The notes below the pieces were generated by a model, which had not been told where the DNA came from, did no database searches, and worked only from the letters and a program-made list of their open reading frames with translations. A program made the translations under genes and the position numbers. Positions 60,458 through 64,000 of a DNA stretch of 64,000 nucleotides are shown piece by piece (position 1 is the first letter of the stretch; each line of letters begins with the position of its first letter). This stretch comes from Eubacteriaceae bacterium Marseille-Q4139 (GTDB lineage Bacteria > Bacillota > Clostridia > Lachnospirales > Lachnospiraceae). Location: assembly GCA_018223415.1 (NCBI GenBank), contig JAGTTQ010000001.1, positions 3,397,365 to 3,461,364 on the forward strand, given 5' to 3'.

Positions 60458-62326
60458 ATGCCGGGGGCAAGGCACAAAAAAGTCAGCCATATCATTGAAA
60501 CCCAGAGCCAGGCGGAGGAGGCATTTTTAAAAGAACTGCGAAGCGGGAGCTATACCCATGAACATCCGCTCATCGCCCATAACCTCTACGGCATCAACCC
60601 GCTGTCGGCCGTCATCGCCTTTTACACGGAAGAGGAGACGGCCGTCACCGTCACGGTTCTCGGAAAACAGGCGGCGGGAAACATCGCCCACACCTTCCCG
60701 AAAGCCAGGGAACATATCCTCCCTGTCTGCGGCCTCTACTCCGATTATGAAAACAAGGTGGAAATCCGCCTATACCAGGGAAACGCCGTCACCGTAGCCA
60801 TTCCCGTGCCGGACGTGTTTGACGGAAAAAAGGTCATGGACTTCATGGACACATCGCCGGAGTATCTGAAGGATCAGCTCTTATTCGTTACGCCTGCCAG
60901 CGAAGATCTGGCGACGGCCTTCGACTATGCCGGCGATGCCAGATGGCACATGAACGTGCCCTGCGTCTTTGCCGTGAAGCAGTTAAAAAACGGAAATCTC
61001 TTAATGGGCAGCAGCCGTCTGATTCAGATGCCCTACTATATGGCCGGGCTTTATGAAATTGCGCCCTGCGGGAAAATCTATAAGGAATTCCGAGTGCCGG
61101 GCGGCTATCACCACGACCAGTTTGAGATGTCCGACGGGAACCTGTTATGCCTGACCGAAGATCTTTTTGGGGACACGGTGGAAGACATGTGCGTGCTTCT
61201 CGACCGGGAGACAGGGGAAATCCTAAAAACATGGGATTTCAAGGACATCTTGCCGGTGGGAGAGGGAAAGAGCGGGAGCTGGTCAGAGGACGACTGGTTC
61301 CATTGCAACGCCGTCTGGTACGACGAAAACACCGATTCCCTGACCTTTTCCGGCCGCCATATGGACAGTATTATAAACATAGACTATGAAAGCGGCGCCT
61401 TAAACTGGATCCTCGGCGACCCGGAGGGCTGGCCAAAGGAATGGGTAAGCAAGTATTTTTTTACGCCCGTCGGAGCAAACTTCTCCTGGCAGTATGAGCA
61501 GCACGCCTGTCTGGTGACGCCGGGCGGCGACGTGATGTGCTTTGACAACCATCATTGGGGCTCCAAGAAAAAAGAGGAATACAAGCCGGCAAAAGAAAGC
61601 TTTTCCCGCGGCGTCCGCTACCGCATCGACACGAAAAAGCGGACTATCGAGCAGGTGTGGCAGTACGGCCGCGACCTGGGCGCCGCTTTCTATTCGCCGT
61701 ACATCAGCAACGTGGATTACTACGGCGAGGGCCATTATCTGATCCATTCCGGCGGCATCGCCTATGATAAGGAAGGAAATCCGTCGGAGGTTTTGGGAAC
61801 CCTTGCAAAAGTGAACGGCTGCCATATGTACTCGATGACGGTGGAGCTCATGGACGGTAAGCAGATGTTAAAGATGCAGGTGTCTGGAAACTACTACCGT
61901 GCCGTAAAACTCCCGCTTTATACAAAAGGCGCGAACCTGACTTTAGGCCCCGGAAAGCTTTTAGGTTCCATGGGCATCACGAAGGAGCTGGATTTTGAGC
62001 TTCCGGCCGCATGGGAGCATGAGCTTCTTCCCGATTCCTTTGAGGCCAGGATTGAAGAGGAGAGCGACCGCTTTGTCTTTTATGGCACCTTCGAGAAGGG
62101 ACAGGCCGTCGAGCTTTTACTGGAACAGGGAGACGAGGTGCACCGCTACTACATTTCCACGGCGGCCATCGAGTACCAGGCCATGTGCTGCGGCACTTTC
62201 CTGGAAAAAGACGGCAGAAAAGCCAAGCTGTCTGTCAACAAGGCCGGCCTCTCGGGAGCCTATGATGTGCGCGTCATCATAAACGATAAAAAATATGATG
62301 CGGGAGTGCAGATCACCTGCGGCTGA
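60458..62326 (+). CDS. arylsulfate sulfotransferase (ASST family)
   Basis: A 622-residue protein of the PAPS-independent arylsulfotransferase family, which moves sulfate between phenolic compounds. Recognisable parts are the beta-propeller segments YHHDQFEMSDGNLLCLTED, DDWFHCNAVWYDENTDSLTF and INIDYESGALNWILGDPEGW. Unlike many members it lacks a signal peptide, so cytoplasmic action is likely. ATG at 60458 is 7 bp after AGGAGG; an ATG at 60452 lies too close. In gut anaerobes such enzymes can act on diet- or host-derived phenol sulfates. It is close to the preceding SUFU gene (21 bp). Confidence 0.87.
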   Translation: MPGARHKKVSHIIETQSQAEEAFLKELRSGSYTHEHPLIAHNLYGINPLSAVIAFYTEEETAVTVTVLGKQAAGNIAHTFPKAREHILPVCGLYSDYENKVEIRLYQGNAVTVAIPVPDVFDGKKVMDFMDTSPEYLKDQLLFVTPASEDLATAFDYAGDARWHMNVPCVFAVKQLKNGNLLMGSSRLIQMPYYMAGLYEIAPCGKIYKEFRVPGGYHHDQFEMSDGNLLCLTEDLFGDTVEDMCVLLDRETGEILKTWDFKDILPVGEGKSGSWSEDDWFHCNAVWYDENTDSLTFSGRHMDSIINIDYESGALNWILGDPEGWPKEWVSKYFFTPVGANFSWQYEQHACLVTPGGDVMCFDNHHWGSKKKEEYKPAKESFSRGVRYRIDTKKRTIEQVWQYGRDLGAAFYSPYISNVDYYGEGHYLIHSGGIAYDKEGNPSEVLGTLAKVNGCHMYSMTVELMDGKQMLKMQVSGNYYRAVKLPLYTKGANLTLGPGKLLGSMGITKELDFELPAAWEHELLPDSFEARIEEESDRFVFYGTFEKGQAVELLLEQGDEVHRYYISTAAIEYQAMCCGTFLEKDGRKAKLSVNKAGLSGAYDVRVIINDKKYDAGVQITCG

Positions 62327-62349
62327 CAGCAGCAAAGGGGGAAAAATAC

Positions 62350-62799
62350 ATGTGCATGGTATGCGACCGGATACGGATGATCCGGGAGGGAACGAACAAA
62401 TATTTCGTAAAGGAGCTGGAGACCGGCTATGTCGTTCTGGGCGATTACCAGAGATTTCGCGGCTATACGCTGTTTCTCTGTAAAGAATGCCAGCCGGAGC
62501 TTCACCTTCTTAAGACAGATTTCCGAAAGAAATTCCTGGAGGAAATGGCCCTTACGGCAGAGGCCGTTTACCAGGCATTTCAGCCGGACAAATTAAACTA
62601 CGAGCTTTTAGGGGCAGGGGGAAATGTGCACATGCACTGGCACATATTCCCGCGGCGAGCCGGAGATACCCCGGCGCCGGGCCCTGTCTGGCAGCTCCCG
62701 ATGGAAGAGCTGTATGCCGCAAAGTACCTGCCAGGCGATGAGGAACTGGAAGAAATGAAGGCGCTCCTCCTTCGGGAACTGGAAGCTGTCCTGCCTTAA
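62350..62799 (+). CDS. HIT-family nucleotide hydrolase/transferase
   Basis: A 149-residue HIT protein. The histidine triad is HMHWHIFPR (about residues 93-101), preceded by the family's LGAGGN turn. A CMVCDRI segment at the N-terminus and CKECQ later could bind a metal. HIT proteins hydrolyse nucleotide conjugates such as AMP esters. AAAGGGGGA precedes the ATG, 23 bp after the arylsulfotransferase stop. Confidence 0.88.
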   Translation: MCMVCDRIRMIREGTNKYFVKELETGYVVLGDYQRFRGYTLFLCKECQPELHLLKTDFRKKFLEEMALTAEAVYQAFQPDKLNYELLGAGGNVHMHWHIFPRRAGDTPAPGPVWQLPMEELYAAKYLPGDEELEEMKALLLRELEAVLP

Positions 62800-62896
62800 G
62801 GCATGTCTTATTTTCCAGAAAAAAAGCGAAAAACTGCAAAGACAGGGGCAAAATCAAAATTTTGTCTAAAAAATCCATAAAAGCGGAATAATGAAA

Positions 62897-62925
62897 TTGA
62901 CAAATGGAAGAATAAACCTTAAAAT
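62897..62925 (+). promoter_or_regulatory. promoter of the rubrerythrin gene
   Basis: TTGACA (62897-62902), a 17-bp spacer and TAAAAT (62920-62925). A near-consensus promoter, fitting the usual high expression of rubrerythrin. Confidence 0.85.
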
Positions 62926-62965
62926 AAAGGTGTCACAAAATCTAATAAATGGAGGTAAAATAGAA

Positions 62966-63499
62966 ATGGAATTAAAAGGCAGTAAGACAGAACAGAACCT
63001 GGTTGCAGCATTTGCCGGTGAGTCCCAGGCCAGAAACAAATACACATATTTCGCAAGCGTAGCAAAGAAAGAAGGCTATGAGCAGATCGCAGCAATCTTC
63101 CAGGAGACGGCTGACAACGAGAAAGAGCATGCGAAAATGTGGTTCAAAGAGCTGAAGCTCTTAGGAAACACCGCTGAGAACTTAAAGGCTGCCGCTGAAG
63201 GCGAGAATTACGAGTGGACCGATATGTATAAGACTTTCGCAGAGGAAGCCGAGGCAGAGGGCTTCGCGGAAATCGCCAGAAAATTCCGTATGGTTGCCGA
63301 CATCGAAAAGACACATGAGGAGAGATACCTGAAGCTCCTTCACAACGTGGAGATGCAGCAGGTATTCGAGAAAGCGGAAGAGACCATGTGGGTTTGCAGA
63401 AACTGCGGCCACATCGTAATCGGAAAGAAAGCCCCGCAGGTATGTCCGGTATGTGCACATCCGCAGAGCTATTTCGAGATGAGAAAAGAGAACTACTAA
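62966..63499 (+). CDS. rubrerythrin
   Basis: A 177-residue rubrerythrin that reduces hydrogen peroxide in anaerobes. The N-terminal four-helix di-iron domain has [15 protein letters not shown] and [13 protein letters not shown], with further glutamates in [13 protein letters not shown] and KTHEERY. The C-terminal rubredoxin-like domain has CRNCGH and CPVCAHP for the single iron. ATG 62966 follows GGAGG; the open frame upstream to 62891 runs through the promoter. A strong terminator follows. Confidence 0.96.
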   Translation: MELKGSKTEQNLVAAFAGESQARNKYTYFASVAKKEGYEQIAAIFQETADNEKEHAKMWFKELKLLGNTAENLKAAAEGENYEWTDMYKTFAEEAEAEGFAEIARKFRMVADIEKTHEERYLKLLHNVEMQQVFEKAEETMWVCRNCGHIVIGKKAPQVCPVCAHPQSYFEMRKENY

Positions 63500-63508
63500 A
63501 TCCAAGCT

Positions 63509-63538
63509 GTCCGCGCCGGCTTTCCGGCGCGGACTTTT
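63509..63538 (+). terminator. terminator of the rubrerythrin gene
   Basis: GTCCGCGCCGG (63509-63519) and CCGGCGCGGAC (63524-63534), 11 paired bases with a 4-base loop, followed by TTTT. Confidence 0.9.
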
Positions 63539-63546
63539 AAATCTCT

Positions 63547-63574
63547 TTGCAATTTCGGGAAAGTATGATATAAT
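63547..63574 (+). promoter_or_regulatory. promoter of pyrH
   Basis: TTGCAA (63547-63552), a 16-bp spacer and TATAAT (63569-63574). The leader contains the perfect 16-bp palindrome CGGGACTTAAGTCCCG (63593-63608). Confidence 0.75.
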
Positions 63575-63672
63575 GTTCACAACGTGAAAAGCCGGGACTT
63601 AAGTCCCGCCGGCGGCTGCCCCTTACCGGCGCAGTCCCCGTCCCATGAAAATTACATAGGAGAATACAAACC

Positions 63673-64000
63673 ATGAAAACGAGGCGAGTTTTTTTAAAGC
63701 TGAGCGGAGAAGCTCTGGCAGGGCCGAAGAAGACAGGCTTTGACGAAGAGACGGTCCGCGAGGTCGCAAGACAGGTCAAGATGTCCGTGGATGACGGCAT
63801 CCAGGTGGGAATCGTCATCGGCGGCGGAAATTTCTGGCGCGGCCGCACAAGCGAAGCCATCGACAGGACAAAGGCCGACCAGATCGGGATGTTGGCGACC
63901 ATCATGAACTGTATCTATGTTTCGGAGATTTTCCGGAACGCAGGCATGATGACGCAGATCTTAACGCCTTTTGAATGCGGCTCCATGACAAAGCTGTTTT
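63673..64000 (+). CDS. pyrH: UMP kinase (uridylate kinase), 5' part
   Basis: The first 109 codons of an amino-acid-kinase-fold UMP kinase; the gene runs off the right edge. The N-terminal VFLKLSGEALAG, the glycine-rich IVIGGGNFWRG and the segment TKADQIGMLATIMN are diagnostic of bacterial PyrH, which phosphorylates UMP and is feedback-regulated by UTP. In Bacillota it commonly precedes frr. TAGGAG lies upstream of the ATG. A strong promoter and structured leader precede it. Confidence 0.95.
   Translation, partial: MKTRRVFLKLSGEALAGPKKTGFDEETVREVARQVKMSVDDGIQVGIVIGGGNFWRGRTSEAIDRTKADQIGMLATIMNCIYVSEIFRNAGMMTQILTPFECGSMTKLF

Noticed and set aside
1..64000. CRISPR arrays, tRNA, rRNA and insertion-sequence transposases
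   Set aside because: No regularly spaced direct-repeat array, no cloverleaf-like sequence, no rRNA-like conserved stretch and no transposase motif was noticed on reading either strand.

Overview
The window reads as chromosomal DNA of an anaerobic, gut-type member of the Bacillota, most likely Lachnospiraceae. The evidence is Shine-Dalgarno sites ahead of nearly every gene, consensus SigA-type promoters, CodY, the yifB-dprA-topA-codY gene order, rubrerythrin, and a GC-rich backbone. No rRNA, tRNA or CRISPR array was seen. A block of about 15 kb (36.3-51.7 kb) and the DNA just after it (to about 55 kb) are clearly more AT-rich and look acquired.

Layout. 1-7.2 kb: hexuronate (pectin or glucuronide) catabolism, with the end of an SDR dehydrogenase, an esterase, a GH4 alpha-galacturonidase-like enzyme, tagaturonate reductase, altronate dehydratase and, on the other strand, glucuronate isomerase. 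7.3-9.7 kb: a MATE exporter divergent from an AraC-type regulator. 9.7-12.9 kb: a radical-SAM/DUF4130 DNA-repair pair behind a promoter flanked by two LexA-type boxes, plus an alpha/beta hydrolase. 13-18.9 kb: yifB, dprA, topA, codY. 19-30 kb: a dicarboxylate/amino-acid symporter with threonine aldolase and a divergent LysR regulator, carbamate kinase, a GT2 enzyme, tyrA-aroA, a phosphoribosyltransferase and an EF-G paralogue.

30.2-51.7 kb is one large capsule/exopolysaccharide locus. A strong promoter, bracketed by two copies of a 12-bp element, gives a leader of about 310 nt that contains a terminator-like hairpin. The conserved GC-rich head follows: PHP phosphatase, Wzz-like protein, tyrosine kinase, LCP ligase, a secreted protein of unknown role and the priming sugar transferase. 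After a 380-bp untranslated gap comes an AT-rich variable cassette: GT4, GT8, two pyruvyltransferase-like genes, two FrhB-like iron-sulfur proteins, GT2, two polymerase/ligase-type membrane proteins, a nitroreductase, a flippase, another GT2 and a GT14 enzyme. Three genes of the cassette carry poly-G runs of 11, 9 and 9, which suggests slipped-strand phase variation of the surface glycan. A hairpin motif is shared between the leader and the gap.

51.9-58.1 kb looks like a decaying or frameshift-controlled defence-type island: a SIR2 protein separated from its TPR half by a -1 frame change at a dnaX-like A-AAA-AAG heptamer, a four-helix membrane protein, and a patatin-NTPase fusion interrupted by two single-base frameshifts. 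58.2-64 kb returns to GC-rich housekeeping or accessory genes: an S10-type peptidase, a suppressor-of-fused domain protein, an arylsulfate sulfotransferase, a HIT protein, rubrerythrin and the start of pyrH.

Functions are assigned by reading motifs by eye. No database search was possible.
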